In this document: piece after piece, positions 32,561 through 46,911 of the stretch
Position numbering within the stretch: position 1 is the first letter of the stretch
How the letters are laid out: each line of letters opens with the position of its first letter
DNA from: Lineus longissimus
Taxonomy: Eukaryota; Nemertea; Pilidiophora; Heteronemertea; Lineidae
Direction: 5' to 3'
NCBI RefSeq assembly: GCF_910592395.1
Contig: NC_088316.1
Span: 17,298,001-17,362,000, forward strand
Length of the DNA stretch: 64,000 nucleotides
The notes under the pieces: model-generated
What the model was told of the DNA's origin: nothing
The model's input: only the letters and a program-made list of their open reading frames with translations
The model's database searches: none
Position numbers and translations under genes: made by a program

Positions 32561-33915
32561 TGAAAGCTATGTGACTGGAGCTCTATTCATGATGGGATAT
32601 TCATATTTGGGGTACTTCCTCGTTTTATTTGTGAGAAAGTATTGAAGTGCCACCTGTCGTAGAATGGTCCAGATAATCGTTAAATGGCGTTTGTGATCTT
32701 CGATCCTTGTGTGTCAAGATAATATGCTCTGTACTTTTTCCTCAGTCCTGCGGTTTATCTTTACTAATTTTGTTCTATAGTGTATCCCAATACACCAATG
32801 TGCCAAAATCTCCCAGGCATTCTACTACAGGATAGGCCAGAAAAAGTGTCCCATCCTCGGTCCTCCCTGTCAATCCATAAATGCCCAGCAATATTATATA
32901 CCGGTTGTGTATAATGTGGTCGACGCCGGATTCACAGGCGTCTGTCGATGGAACTCAACCGGATCTTATAGAACACATTGTACGCCTTAATACATGTAGG
33001 ACGTAAAATACAATGTGGTAGATGCCAATTCGCTTTGAGTATCAGTTCGCCGTGCTTAGATGAGATGGAACTACCCGTAGGGAAGATTTGTCAGAATCTT
33101 CGGGACTGATAAAAGTCATCTCATGTCGCCTTGGAGACAGGTGCAATCAGACGCTGTCATTGTCATTTAAGGGATCTTGGAATATCTGTGTTATCTATGA
33201 GATTAACTCGAAGATATTTCAGACAACAGTAGTTTGGATTATCGCCAATTTGGGTACACGTTCTTATTCAGTCAACCAGGTGGAAACTAGTACTGCATGT
33301 GGTGGTATAACATTTTAGAATCGGACAGAAGATACATGCAGGTAGCCTTTAATTTGCACAAAATAACCTTCGAGGTAATCTTTGATGCGGACAGCAATAT
33401 TTTTTGTAAAATGGCAAAGGTCTTATCGATTTCAACAGGGCGATTGCTCTGATGAAACAAAGGTATACCTAAATGATAAGAACGAAACATTATAACTACA
33501 TGATACTATTGCTTGATTGGCGACTCAATTATTCTCAATTGGTTACAAGATTCAAGCGCTTGGACTAGAAAAAAGGAAGATCTGATGTATCCTCGTGAAC
33601 ATTGACTGTAACAGAGTGGGACAATCTGATCCATCTAACTGGAAGGCGAGTCGCCCTTGCAGTTGGGATTATTTCACCTCTCCGACTACTGGTTCGATTC
33701 GTTCAGTTCTCTCGGAGTAAATAGGAGACAGTTCAGAGGACCTGATCGACAGCGGACTGGATATCAACATTTAAGAGATAGGCCGACATCCGATCCTGGA
33801 GTTACCAAAGTAAGTCTTTAAACCCCTCAATGTCATAGCGGATAGCGATCAAATTAAGGTGTTCCAACGAGTGACGGTAAAAACGTCACTGCATGTCCCG
33901 CAAGAGCTGAACAAC
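32561..33915. other. Stretch with no gene seen
   Basis: Upstream of the minus-strand GM2A-like gene; would include its promoter. No clear TATA box or exon is seen. Confidence 0.35.
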
Positions 33916-34049
33916 AGCGCGTAACCTATACGTTCTTATACATGTAGATCCGGTTCAATTCAATGAAATCGTTTCTACTCACAGCCGGCTGTAAATAGAA
34001 ACGATGAAATGAAACTTGACCGGATCTACTAGAACGTAGGTTACGCGCT
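33916..34049. mobile_element. 134-bp hairpin (foldback) element
   Basis: The left arm begins AGCGCGTAACCTATACGTTC and the right arm is its diverged complement ending GAACGTAGGTTACGCGCT. The arms of about 62 bases meet at CACAGCCGGCTGTAAA. Mismatches and small gaps in the arms suggest an aged MITE. Confidence 0.7.
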
Positions 34050-34793
34050 ATTTTTAGAATTGGGATACTCAGTGAATACGCATCAGATTGTGACTATGGC
34101 TGTGATGTATGTGACCTGCCGTGTGCATCTTGTAAGTCGGTCCTTCTCACCGCTTCTCATGTTTGCGTGAATAGCCAACAATGAAGCACAGCCTGACAAC
34201 CCGAAGAACTGAACTTAATATTAGGTGTGGCAAAAATAGTGCGCCCAATGATAGTTATATTGAGAAGCAGTTCCACTCGGTTTGACAAAGAATGACTTTT
34301 TTCACCAGACTGTTGCTGTACTTAGTCATGTAAACTCCATCTAAAACGGCATTAACATGCCCATATAACTATATCTCCTTTCACAAGCAATTCGAAGCAG
34401 CATCCATTATGACATCAGAATGATGTATTGTCTATTAATCTGCCTTCGGAAATATAGCACCCTTCTCCTGTCACGACAACGCAATTCAATCTATATTCTT
34501 GTCAATATATTGGTTAAAGCAGTTTATGTACTCTACCTTGAGTATATTGTTGTTTTGTGACTGAGTATACGCATCCTCCTGCACCAGGTGTTACTAGTGC
34601 ATTAATACAACAAGTGTCAGCACAGATGATTGACCGGATATTTTTATTTCATTCAAAGCCTAGTTACAATTATTCAGCTCAGATGGCAGCGACTCGTAAA
34701 GATGTGGCAAGTATACCGTGGCCCTGTGTTGTATTGCTGCCGAGGAGGACCACGTTCTTCAGATGAAATGACCTTTGCCAATGAGACAGTACC
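34050..34793. other. Non-coding stretch with a short dispersed repeat
   Basis: Bases 34587-34635 (TGCATTAATACAACAAGTGT core) match the reverse complement of 12108-12152 with several differences. Nothing else is recognised. Confidence 0.45.
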
Positions 34794-35070
34794 GGCCTGG
34801 CCGCGAATTTTTTTTCCTGAACCCTTGGGGCACTGTAGTGTACATTTGTACACGGACTTTCAGCAATCAGATTTCGACAAATACATGATGTCATAAGTCT
34901 TAGAAACTTTAGAGCAGTTGGTAGGGCGCTCGTCAGAAATGGCAGAATACAATGTTCGATCCAAAGGTCGCGAGTTACAAGTTTTTTCGGATTCTGATTG
35001 GCTGAGAACCTGTGTACAAATTTACACTGTACTATCCGAAAGGTTCAGGAAAAGAATTCGTGGCCTGGCC
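34794..35070. mobile_element. Foldback element with 88-bp inverted arms around a tRNA-like centre
   Basis: The left arm 34794-34880 starts GGCCTGGCCGCGAATTTT and the right arm 34984-35070 ends AAAGAATTCGTGGCCTGGCC. The arms share TTTCCTGAACC, GTACATTTGTACAC-like and AATCAGA blocks in inverted order. The centre (34905-34975) has GAGCAGTTGGTAGGGCGCTC and GTTCGATCC, resembling tRNA A and B boxes. Confidence 0.65.
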
Positions 35071-38000
35071 CCCTGTAAATGAACAGCGTAGCGGATCGAA
35101 GCCTATTTTAATGGTCTAATGATACTGTCCACGTAGATCGCTGTCTCTGACTGTTTCTCAAAGGGACACGGGCTCCCTGGCACTACACTCCGGATCCAGT
35201 GTTTTCGCCCAGATGACGAAATGGATTGCATCGTCATCGGACGAGTCTACCGGGCACCGGCTGGCCGTATCATAAATGTCTTCTTTATCATTTAATGGCT
35301 ACGCGTCTGTAGGCCTCGGGAGTGATATGACGTACGCTGATAGAGCATGAACGACCTGGAACAAAGAATCAGTTATTACCGGTATGCCCATGCTTTCTTC
35401 CACGTCGTGCGTGCGCTATCTTCCCGCGTCACGCGAAGATCAGCAAAGACTTCAGAGGCAGCAGCATCAATATTTAGCCTAAACGGGGAGTATAATCAAC
35501 GGCGCCTCGTTATTCAACGATGCATGGAATCAAGTATGTATACTTGATGGCACCATCTCAAAACGACACAACAAGCAAGAAGATTGGCCATTGGCCATTA
35601 CAAATTGTATTTCGACCAAGGTCAGACACGAGAGCGAGTCCATAAAATTCAGAGAAATGCATCTGTCAGCAACAGAGTAACCCATGCAGTCGGATTATTA
35701 CCGCATATAACGACCGATTACACTGACTAAACTGGTCCTCAGGGTCTTCCGAGATCATTCCTTTATCTCGTTTTAAAGGCGACGATTCACACAAAGTCAT
35801 CACCACAAGAGAAAATCTTCGTTTGAGAAAAAACCCGAAGCCATGCAGAAATGATATGGAGTAGCCACGTGTCCTCTGATGAAGTAAAAAGCCCTTTGAA
35901 GCTCCCTTAGATTCTGATTGGTTATGTCAGCTTCCGCGCGGCGATTTCCAACCGATTTCCCCACATCTCTGCTTCCACTCGACGCTACTTTTTCTTTCTT
36001 ACCGGAGATTGAGGCATATTCTTCAGCACAGATTGATGGAATTTCTTGAAAGCCCGCCTTTGAATTCATCTTTTATGCAGCCATAAGAAGCTATTGCTTA
36101 CTTCAACTAGAAAGTTTTGTTAAAAGCCATTCTGAACTTCAGTGCAATACTCGGCGGCGCTAATGATCATTCCGAGATGAGGGATCACCAGCCCGTTGCT
36201 CTGGCTCTAACTATTTCGTTCTTCTTCAGAGTTAGAGTTCGGTTAAAGCGACGTAATTTCTTCCTAATTTGTAACTCAGTTTCTTGCACCACGTGCACTG
36301 ATCGAGAGCATATTTCCACGTGCACTGATCGAGAGCATATTTCCTACTCTGATTCTACCGAACACCAGTGAAGGCTTTTTCTTCCGTGGATGGAGTTCCG
36401 TCTCCCAGATGGCCAGACACCTCGAAAGATGTTACCTATCATCGAGCGATATACAAAGCTTCAAGAATAGCAAACAGCCATTTTTATTCGTTCGTTATAT
36501 GCCGATTAGCTTTCCGATCATCTGGCTTTGTAAATTGAGAAGATTTGTATCGCTAACTAAATGCGTAATGTGCATATCAGTTTGCTTTTAAAGGTTACAC
36601 ACTAAGCTTTTGTTCGACTCCGTGTTGTACTGATTTTCTTTACCTATTCTGCGTTTATCATCCATTTCTTGTCCTTTTCCGATCCCGATTGGCCAATATG
36701 CGGTGTTGTTTGCAACTTCTATTACCAGTTATGCTCGAGTGGAATCGTTACTTCTTAAGATTGCTTACAGTTGAGTTATCACTGCACTGATTCTATCTTC
36801 CTTAACTGCATAAAGGATATCATACCCGCCTTGTCACAGAACTTTCACGAAATGACAAGTATCTTGTTTGGCTTCAGGCACGAGGTAAACATGCACTTAG
36901 GTGGCTTCTTTCCTTTCTGGTGATGGACCTGCTAGCGATATGACTTGCCTGTCATCTTCAAGATGGTCAGCAGCCTTAAACATGTTAAAACAGAACTAAA
37001 AATTAAGTCTTTGATATACATCCTGGCCACTCTCCTGGCACTGGTGGTTTTCAATTATACTTCACCTCTCGATATTTGTGTAAGACGTTGGAGTATCAAA
37101 AACATGTAGGGGCCTATCTCAGGGTTTTGACATGAGGATCGAGTGTTATTTCATCTCTTTGTAACCTGAAGATGCTGGATTTTTTCATTTAGGCTCATTT
37201 TACTCGGAATCCACGTAGTGATGGTCTATTTCAGATTCTGTTTAAGCCCGGACCAAGCAAAAAAACACATCAAGAGCTCCGATCCCACCTAAGACATACT
37301 GTAGTTTGAGAACTGAGCGCGAAGTTGATTCGAAGGCTTCAAGGAAGTAATTTTTGCTCTCTCGTGGGAACTCTGATGGTACGTCCTAAATCCGTTATCG
37401 ATAACCTATCCTTTTTCTTTAACATGATCTATGGTGTTAATTTCTACTAGTCAATGTAAAATCATGGTAAAACATGGTTAAATGTCCTTTCAGATTTCAT
37501 TTTTCTGAGGACAACAAGAATATGGACGTGACAAAGGCATCGGTTTCCCAACATATCAAGTGAGCGTGAAAACTACAGCTAATTCAGTTGACTTGCTCCA
37601 TATTACAATTAAGGCATACTGCAGGCAGGAACCAGATATGAGATGAAAACAGGTGTTGGCCAGCTTTTTTGTCCATTGCTGGTGCGGTATATCATATTCA
37701 TGATCGATTACATGCTTCCCTCGGTCGGGTTAACTGGTGTTGGCGTCTCTGTGCGGAATACCATATTATTTTATGATCACAAAGCATATGATCAGTTCCT
37801 GACCGAGTTTACAGTGACTATCAGAGTAGCAGTCAGCAGTGTCAGCAAAATGGCCGGAGTCTCCATGACAACAAAGGATCAAAAGTGACCCCTGCCCTAT
37901 ATAATTATTCATACCCCAGAGACATGTTTCAACAGGGGTATTAGCTCCTTCTGCACTTCTAAACACCTCAGGTGGCCTGGACGACAAGGCGACGCGATTG

Positions 38001-40424
38001 TCCACACCTGTAATTAACGCATTGCAGAGTTTAATATCATGACTCACGGACAAGCAGCCTCAAGAGTCGTCAACTTTTCCCCTTTCCCTTTTCTACCCTT
38101 TCGCATCTGATGAGGTAATTACACGAGGGTTTGACATCCTTTGTTTAACGAAAGGGTTTCCCAGCATTAAAGGTACCCCATGTGGTATCGGCGGAGATCT
38201 GATGGGCAATTTGTTCTCGTTAATTTAAACCCTCCCCTTGCCATCCGCAACATGGACATGAAGAAGGGCGTGAAACCGTGTACATGTATAATGAAGCAGA
38301 CAGAGCCCATGCATCATCACCATCAAAGGTTCTAAGCAGGTCTTCTGTTTTCATCATTATGTTTGGAGGTCCGCTTAAACTGATCCGATCCTGGCGTTCT
38401 GGTTGTGGCTAATCCTCATTAAGCCGATTTTTGCTGTATGTCATCCCTCTAGACAGGGTTTACATAGACTAAATGATGAAGATGACCAGTTTGGCCCTTC
38501 TGCATATTGTCCCCTCTCAATTTGAAGGCGTAGTACACTATCACAGCCAATCTTTCGAGCTTTCGTTGAACTGTTAAATTGATGATAAATTTAGCTGAGC
38601 AATTCATCGGTCATGTATCCCGAGGCCACCCTTTGTGTATTAGACACGTAAATACCTCAAAGTATTCATATGTCTGGGTCAACGATAAGGTCAGTTCTGG
38701 TCACCCTGTTTTCGAAATCAATTCCTTTGAGAATTGTTGATGAGATTACCCTGGTCCATCTTGGGTCTCTGTGTCTGAAAGTTGACTTAGTTTTCGTCTG
38801 GTATTTCAAAGGCTCTCCAATTTCTTACTGGTTCGAGCAGAAAAACACAAGTAAAAAAAAATTCGGACTTAAACTTTTTTTCATCTGTAGCATGACATAA
38901 ATTTGCCGCGAAGAAACATTCATCTACAGTCCACATCCTATCAAACAGGTGTGTCACAATCATCCGAGAGACAATATGGAAACCGTCTCAACTGATCCAA
39001 ATACATGGATCTTGCCTCAACCTCCTCTCAGACAGTTGGTAAAGTTACACAGTTGCATCCTGGCACCATTGGTTTTCAATACGGCATCCTCTGCCTCTCG
39101 GAATTTTTAATATACATGTATTCGATATTTTGTATATGAGGTAGGAGTGTCAAAACTGTATCTCATGATGTGCATATAGTAACCTACTCTCTTTGCATCC
39201 TTTTAAAGACATCAAGATATTTTTGCCCGCGCGTCTTTAATAGAACACACACCGAGGTAATGCAGTTTACCCTCGAATCTCTTGACGAAGGTTGACTGTC
39301 GCAAACGCCCAGATCATGAAGTGATACCACTGGACAATTAGACTTGTAAGATGTATCTTTCGGATGTCCGAGCTGTCCGAGTCCGAGCTGTCTTCGGCCA
39401 ATGCGCGGTGGAAGTGGAAACCATCATCCACGCGTGCAGTTGGCGCTCATGCGTGTCGTCAATTAGAGTCAATTAGAGTCAATTAGAGTCAATTAGTATC
39501 AATTAAGTGCCGATTTCTTTCGTTTTTATCGTAATTCGCAAGTCAACGATGATGGTTAGGTTAAGTATCATTTTGTAGATTACGCCTCGATATTGCGTAG
39601 ATGTGGTTGAAATAGAATGATGAGCTATGATTGCTATGATATTGTTTGAGGCCAACTAGGCCTAGTTGCATGTATGAGCTCTGGTCCTGTAATCCAAGTA
39701 GTAGGTATTTAGTGTCATTTATATGTATATACTATCAGGTTCCTTACCAGCTAGTGGCTGTCTGAATTTCAGCATATCATTTTTATACTTCCTTTGATGA
39801 GCAGAGTCTTGTTTTTGATGTATAAATCGTTTAGGGGGCCTACATTTGATGCAAAAATTCTTTGATCCATCGCATTTCTGTGTCAAATTAACTAAGATAA
39901 TTTTTTCTTTAGATAATGCCTAAGATTTTGAATAAATCCATTATGCAGATATCATTTTATGATTAAAATCTCTGCAATTAATTACTCATGCGTAAGAAGA
40001 TTGCACCTTTTATCAAAACACCCACAGGCTCTCTTTGAAGTTATCTTTGATCTTGAAGGTTTCATTAAAACATGATCGTTAGCCTTCTTACAATTACTAA
40101 AAGAAAAAGACTGGAATTGATCAAATCTGCTTGCGCGTTAATTTGTTTTGGTTCGGTCACCATCATGAAGCAATCTCCCCTTAATTAATCCACATGAAGC
40201 ACAAGGTTCCATCCAATACCGGAATTATAAACTGGCAAAAATCTTTACTTCGTTATGCATGAGTAATATTCCTAACGACTGATTGATCTTTGTTCATTAT
40301 TTTGTAATTAGTCCTGGATAGTGAGTTGTATTTATTGACCTTTCCTGTCAAGGTCAGATTGTTGTTTTAATTGCGGTGGCTGTATAAGATTGAGACATGT
40401 AGGTTAAGATGACCCTTAAACTTG
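35071..40424. other. Long stretch with no supported gene
   Basis: Short ORFs lack splice context or recognisable domains. Small repeats include a 27-bp direct duplication at about 36287-36341 (CACGTGCACTGATCGAGAGC) and five copies of a GTCAATTAGA-type decamer at about 39458-39508. AT-rich, TAATTA-bearing sequence at about 39880-40230 could be regulatory. Confidence 0.4.
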
Positions 40425-40745
40425 ATAATATAATAATAATTCATTCTATTCAAGTGCTACATTAATGTAAAAAAGACATTTTCTAAGCACTGTACATGTG
40501 CAGGAAGGAAAAATTATAAAATTATTAAAAACAGTGACAAATTTGAAATAGTAGAACATTTGATAAAACAATAGATGGCATCAGATTGAGTATTTAAAAA
40601 AGGTGCGTTTTTAATTTTTTCTTAAAAAGTTCAGTTGATGTGAGACAGCGCATATCTAGAGGCAAATCGTTCCAAAGTCTTGGGCCCAGAATGGTTATTG
40701 GTCGATTGCCATTGGAGCGTGGAATAGCTAGCTAACTTGATTGTG
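40425..40745 (-). pseudogene. LINE 3' fragment (CR1/L2-like C-terminus and tail)
   Basis: On the minus strand, about 40719-40594 reads RSNGNRPITILGPRLWND and on through LPLDMRC and ELFKKKLKTHLF to TAA. This is the end of a CR1/L2-type reverse transcriptase ORF, comparable to LWNQLPSNIR in the larger copy at 12397. The 3' tail has an AGTGCT/AGCACT stem and ends in ATT repeats (about 40425-40442). Only the last 200-300 bases of the element are recognisable. Confidence 0.75.
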
Positions 40746-43190
40746 AGTGGTGGACACAAATAAAGCATTTTTGTGGTTACATTGTAGCTACCCACCTGTT
40801 GGTAGCATTATCAATTTCAAAGCTTTTACACTATGAAATGATGGTAAATGGTGATTTGTGGCAAAATACTCCTATCATTCGAAGGAGGAATAGCATTATC
40901 AAAGCATGCATTATTATAATGCTCCATGAAATTGATGAGAGGATGAAGGAATGTACTGTTAAACATCAGAAATATGCATTGTCATTTTTTTTCTCTTGCT
41001 GTTTTGTCTAATTGCAACTTTGGAGTACTTTAATTTTGCCTTTTGACAACCCTAATAGTAATTTAAATTAGATTTTTTTTCTAGCAATATATTTTTACGA
41101 GTATCTGTAAATGCAAAAAGTGTGAAAATAGAAGACATGCAGAAATTTCAAGCACTTCCAGTATCCTCCCTAGTAAAATGTGTACTTATCATTCCGTACC
41201 AAACGGATGGAAAACTTTGAGTGTGAATAACTGTGTGAAATGTCCTTGTCTTGCATTTAGATTACTTGTGTTCAATTGGTATTACATTTTGCTGTGTTTA
41301 TCATGGTAATTCTCGCAATTTTGACAGTTCAATTTTCTGTAATGACTGAAGCCATTGCGGTTGGCTACAATCAACTTTATCTTACTGATAAAGAAATTTA
41401 GCCTCCGAGGAAGAGAAAAATTACCATGAAAGCATTCCTTGACGAAGGGGAAATTTGTACACTTCTGTACGCCATGTGTAACATACAATTCAAGCAGTGA
41501 TAGTAGCGTCCGTCATCTGTCATCGTGGTCGTCGACGTCGTCTGTCATCGTCGTCCGTCGTCGTTGTCCGTCGTCGTCGTCCGTCGTTGTCGTCATCCGT
41601 TAGTGGAGCACATTTCGTCACTGCTAGGGCTAGATGGCTGAAACTTGGTGTGATGGTAGCTTTGGGCAATATGCCAAGTCTTATTTTTCTTTTTCGCGAT
41701 ATGACCTACTTTCTGGCCTCCAGGCGGCCATCTTGGAAATTGTTTTTTTGCCTTTTTGAAGCTAGTGGTTGTACGTAGAGTGACGACATTTTTATGGTGG
41801 ATTTATCTAATAAGGTTAAATGACGTATCACCCAGGTTTTTGATTTGACCTACTTTTCAAGGTCACAGAGGTCAAAGTTCACTAAATCACCGATAGGTGG
41901 CACATTTCGTTTCTATTTGAGCTAGAAGGTTCTAAACTTGTGAGCACATGTATCTAGGAACCCTCTATTCTACCCCAAAAATTTGTCCCGCTCGGACTTC
42001 AAAATCCATCTTTAAAATCAAACAAAGATGGACCAATATGGCCGCCAGGTGGCCATCTTTGCTGGTTTGCATTTCACTTCTTTGTCCGAAATATTTCCTC
42101 CCACTGAAGAAGATGGTTTTTCATGATCTTATGAGCACTTCTTACATAGCATATGGAAAATTGCGGTGTGATGAGGTTTTTTCGCGCAGACGATGATATG
42201 AATAAGCGAGGTGAGTTTTAACCCTTGAACAGTTATCAACACAAAACAGGATATTCACCCTAGTAATGAAAAGATGGTAACTTTCCAATAGAGTCGAAGA
42301 TTTTTAGGAAATAGTGACATTTATAGCACTTTGCATAAGCATTTGTGTATATCGTGCATGCAATACATGTGCAATGGACCCCAATATTGGCAGAGATAAT
42401 GTACTTGAATATCATGTCTGCTTTGGGGAATGCATGTTTAAAACATGATAGGGAATGGGCAATCCTTCTAATAGGGCAGAAAATGGTGATGTCTTGTCAC
42501 CTTTGGGCGGGGAGGGGGAACTTAGGCGGTTCAGTTTTTTCGTATTAGCATGCTTGTAATGGAGGTTGACCCTTTAAAATGTTTTCCAGTGAAAAGAGAA
42601 GGCAAAATCATTTGAAATCTTGTTATCATTAGATTTAAAAGTTCTGTATTCCTTCCTAAATCTATCCATGATTGTCATTCAGGTCTTCTTCTCAAGGGGC
42701 TATTAAATTACTCCAGCATTCTATTCATTTAAACTCCTATGATTAAAGGTGAGTGTAGCAAATTGAATCAGGTTGTCGGGAATGAGTTGGAATCAAACAT
42801 GTGGTTTTTCTTGTTTCATTTAGGTGAAATTTGGTATTGATTGAACGAGCCCTCCCATGGCTGCTTCAGATGTCATTCTTTGATTTGAACACTGTAACAG
42901 AGATAAGTTGTAAAGGCTATAACAAAGACAAGTTGTGGAAGACTGTGACAATTGAAGACAAGTTGTAAAAGACAATAATAAAGAAAAAGTCTAGAAGACT
43001 ATGAAGACAAGTTGTAGAAGAATAACAAAGACAAGTTGCAGGTAAAGTCTTTGCAGTTGTTAGGGATGCTATTGAAATTGGACCCTTAGGCCAAATTCCT
43101 GTGTCAAAATATCATGAAGTTAATCTCAGTTTAAATGGAAGGGGTCACTGCAAAAACATGGCAACCAAAATTTTCAGCAAAATGGAGTTA
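40746..43190. other. Non-coding stretch with repeat modules
   Basis: A GTC/GTCGTC-rich simple repeat lies at about 41507-41600. Two related modules at about 41610-41760 and 41880-42070 share TCACTRMT..GGCACATTTCGT, CTAGA..GGCTRAAACTTG and GGCGGCCATCTT/GGTGGCCATCTT phrases. This suggests an old interspersed repeat present twice. No gene is seen. Confidence 0.45.
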
Positions 43191-43194
43191 CTGG

Positions 43195-43195
43195 T

Positions 43196-43227
<32 letters not shown>

Positions 43228-43241
43228 TATCATCATCATCT
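43195..43241. repeat. ATC microsatellite
   Basis: About fifteen ATC triplets with one interruption (ATT). The short ORFs with runs of serine or histidine across it are artefacts. Confidence 0.9.
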
Positions 43242-46200
43242 ATGCGACATGGATCTTTGCCCCGAGTTTTTTTCTTTTTTCAGATTGTTCCGCCTCTGGC
43301 TGATAACTTGGACCATCAATTTTAGATGTTTTGGTTTCTCAATCATCAAACTGTTATAGATCTGAATTGATGATACTATCAGATATCCGAGGTCAGGTAC
43401 CAATACTCGAGTTCTTGTCATCTCTTTGAGTGGAGTGTAAATGCTATGCGTCCTCAATTACAAAGGACATACATTTAATTGCTTCATTTATTGATATATC
43501 TTTCAATCAAATACCTGCTGTTTGTAATAGGTAATTGTTTCGTGGTATTGACCCTAGGTCAGTTATTTGCCTGTGTCTCTTTGAAAATTGTCTGTCTGAG
43601 ATATCACAGAGATAACTTTTATGATTGAGTGTAGCTGTGCTATTTTACTGATGGAGATTTTGCAAAGTATATTGTGAGATTTAAGAAGGGTTCAAAAAAT
43701 TTCTTTCAGGAATATTAGTATTGGTAGGATCAAGACAGATGTTTGACAAGGCTTGATTAGTTGCATGATTTCTTCTTGGACTTCTATTTTAAAAGAATAT
43801 TTTGGATAAGAAAAGGATTTTGCTGCAGGAATATGGACAACTAACTCAGGTAGGTCAAGTATAACTAGATAAGGAGGAAGGGCCAAGGGTGCCTGTCAGT
43901 CCTGATGTCCCACAGTGCTACCCTGATTCCTGTTCAGCAATTTCAGTCGATTCTTGCAACAAATCACTCCTTGTGCCGAAGCCTGTTGTTAAAAAGGGTA
44001 CTCATTTTAACCTCTGATGGCAATTTTCAGCCCATCTCCGCATCCCTAAAAAGCCCCCCCCCCCCCGCACATACACACATTACTGTGTTTGTGATATCGG
44101 CTAGCTTTAATGCCAAGTGCTTAGAACCCGAGTATCAGCAATGATCAATATTTCTCCCCATTTGATTATAAAGAAGTCCCCATGCAATATGACCACACTG
44201 CCATGACGTTTTACTTAGAAGACCCAAGGGTAGGACAGGTTAAAGGAATTTAGTCATGTTGTGCAGGTGTAATATTTTATCATGTTTTTCTCAAATGAGA
44301 TAACCTAGCGGCAAGATAACGGTTGCTTAAGGTTTCCAGGGATAAGTGTCAGATTTGTTGGTACTGATATTATGAAATACCTTTTGGTTTCCATATTACA
44401 TTGCTAGGCATTTCTGTGACAATGGGACCAAAAATAACTGTATTATGTTGTTAAATGTTTGTTGATAGGTACGTATACCCAAGGGAGATTGAGCAATGTG
44501 AAATTTCCGGTATGATATTGGGTTGTCTTTTTCCCCGATACGTTACATCAGCAAGTATATCAAGTTGGACTTTCTCTAATCCATTGCAAGGGTGAGTATC
44601 GATGAAAAACATTTGACATCAGCCTGGAGAAGATGAGAGATAACATTAGAATGCTCTATTTTCACGGATCGTAGACCACCTTAATTTTCTCCAGAATCAT
44701 GTGAGCTATGGTCATCAAATTTGGACTGTTGTTAGTCAAGGTCACCAGCTCCAACCTCACAACAGACGGAGTCTTTACAGTAATGTGCCTTTGATCCAGA
44801 AGCTTTGAGTTTACTGTTCTAAAATAACGGTAATCCTTCATGGAAAATAGACATGTAAAGTCACTTGGTCATTTGAAGAAGGAACTGCTGAGTCAATGAC
44901 CGGTCGGTTCTCTAACCTTTGACGTTGGGTTTGCAGTAAAATGATCAGGGGTCCTTGTGATGGGTTTCAGTTGTTGTGCTCCTCAATATTATATTCCGAT
45001 GATGTACCATCAAAGGAGGAGCTGTACTGAAATGGGTACCTCGATGTCACTGCCCTTTGACTGCTGAGAAATGCACTGTTGTATTGGTACAATATAATAA
45101 TAATAATTTGACAGACTTACAAGCAGAATGGCCCTAAAAAAGCAATGCTATCAGAGATAAAAGTATCAAAGCTGTTTATACTGTCAATGTCCTTATCTAC
45201 TTTGCTATGAGTAGTGACTTTGGTAAAAAGAAGCTTGTGTCTTGTTTGTAGTGGAAGTTATTGGTTCCTGGTCAAAAGGAGTATTATTTGATATAGAGAA
45301 CCCTCTTGTTCTAATAATATCCAAAGTTGGTTTCTTTCGTTCCTCATGGGGTTACTGAAAACAGTCCAGCGTGATAATTTCATGTCATGTGTGGCGTAAA
45401 GTGTCTGCCTCTTGTACATCTCCCCATATCCCTATGTAAAGTTCTTGCCAGTCTTTGCCAGTCCGTTTTCAAGGTACATGTACATGCATCGCATCATTCT
45501 ATTCTTTCCTTGGCTGGAAGTGAATCATACTCTTAACAGGTGAGGAAGGAAATATGTTGACAGTCCTTTGAGTTCTATTGGTTTACTGAAGGCACTCTGG
45601 CGCAAGAATCTCAAAGCGTGTTTGATGTAAAATCCTATTTTAAAGTGCGCATAACCTGCCAAAAGGGCAACAAATGTAAAACCTGTCAGTAAATTTAAAC
45701 TAACGACATAATTCAAAAAATGTGCACTTAGTTGATTACATTTCCTCATTTGCAAAAAAACACAAAAAAATTCAAAACGCAGTGAAAAAGAAAGTCATAT
45801 TAAAATTACAAGTGAACTAGCTGTTCCAGGGTTGTCAAAATGCTGAATATAAGCTTTTTTGACCAGAAACTGCAAACTATAATGCCACGAATATTTCTGG
45901 TTTCGGTTGGCAAAAGGGTTAACACATTATAAACAGAGACAAAAGTCGAAGTACCCTGGCATCCTGAAAATAGAGGAAGGTAAGTGGAGCAATTGTTTCA
46001 TGTTACAAAGATTAACACCGTAATGGATGTCTTGAATAAGGCTTGGCCTGCACTATTGATCAAATGAATTTCATTGTAGAAATATTGGATTTTTTTCCTT
46101 TTATGTGAAGTGAAGGTTACAGGATCTTTGTTTAGATATAAGCAACTGTGTAAGTCTGTAGTCTTGAGCATCCTGCCAAAGGAGGCCAACTAAATCCAAG

Positions 46201-46911
46201 GCAAAGACTCTCCAGATGGATATTTGAAAACCACTGAGTAAAATTGGAAGAAATGCAGTGGAGCTCTGGTAACACGACCACTCATGGGACCGAGGTTGAA
46301 TGGTTGCATTACCGAGGTGGTCGCATTAGTGAGAATTTTTAGCAGAAAAAAAAACAAGCTCTTTCAGAGTCGGAGGTTTTCCAAAGCAACTTCAATTCTA
46401 TCTGTTTCTATATTCTTTAATCAGTTGCCCAACCTCATCAATGAGTCGGGCAAATGCCGATGCCATCAGTCTCTGTCACCCATTGAATCTAGCTCAAAGG
46501 AGTGGCCAGCAAAAAAACACGAATACCTTGTAGCTATGTTGCTTTCCTTTCTTCATCCAAACCACATAAAGTCTGGGAAATACTGATAAAATTCCCCTAT
46601 CTCATCTCTCACCTCCATTAAAGGTTGTCGCCAAGGTCGCACTTTGTCAATGACAGATTGTGTCCCGACCACAATTTACGTTGCTTCCTAATTGATTTAT
46701 GGGTTCGAGTTGGCGAGATTATCAGTCTTGGAATTTTCATGTCTGTCCCGTCTGTCCCGTCTGCTCCAAGGCACTTTCATTTGATTTCAAGGAAATGAGA
46801 AGTGACTCCTCACTCTGTCAGCCATTCTCAAGTAATTTCTGAATCAATATATTGAGGGGTTGTCATTCGTATGAAATTCCTGTCGCATTACCTGTTGGTC
46901 TGTTGAATTTC
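43242..46911. other. Stretch with no gene seen
   Basis: AT-rich DNA with a C13 run at about 44054 and a TAA microsatellite at about 45092. At about 46271-46325 a CACGACCAC / GTGGTCGC pair looks like the end of a small inverted-repeat element. No exon is supported. Confidence 0.4.

Noticed and set aside
35800-36069. 89-codon minus ORF
   Set aside because: No domain, no credible splice sites and no coding pattern.
39458-39508. CRISPR-like array of short repeats
   Set aside because: Units are contiguous decamers without spacers, in animal DNA. It is a small tandem repeat.
41497-42196. Possible coding modules
   Set aside because: Two modules repeat with similar phrases but without shared frame or splice sites. 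This looks like an old interspersed repeat.
43101-43359. ORFs with poly-Ser or poly-His
   Set aside because: Translation of an ATC microsatellite in two frames.
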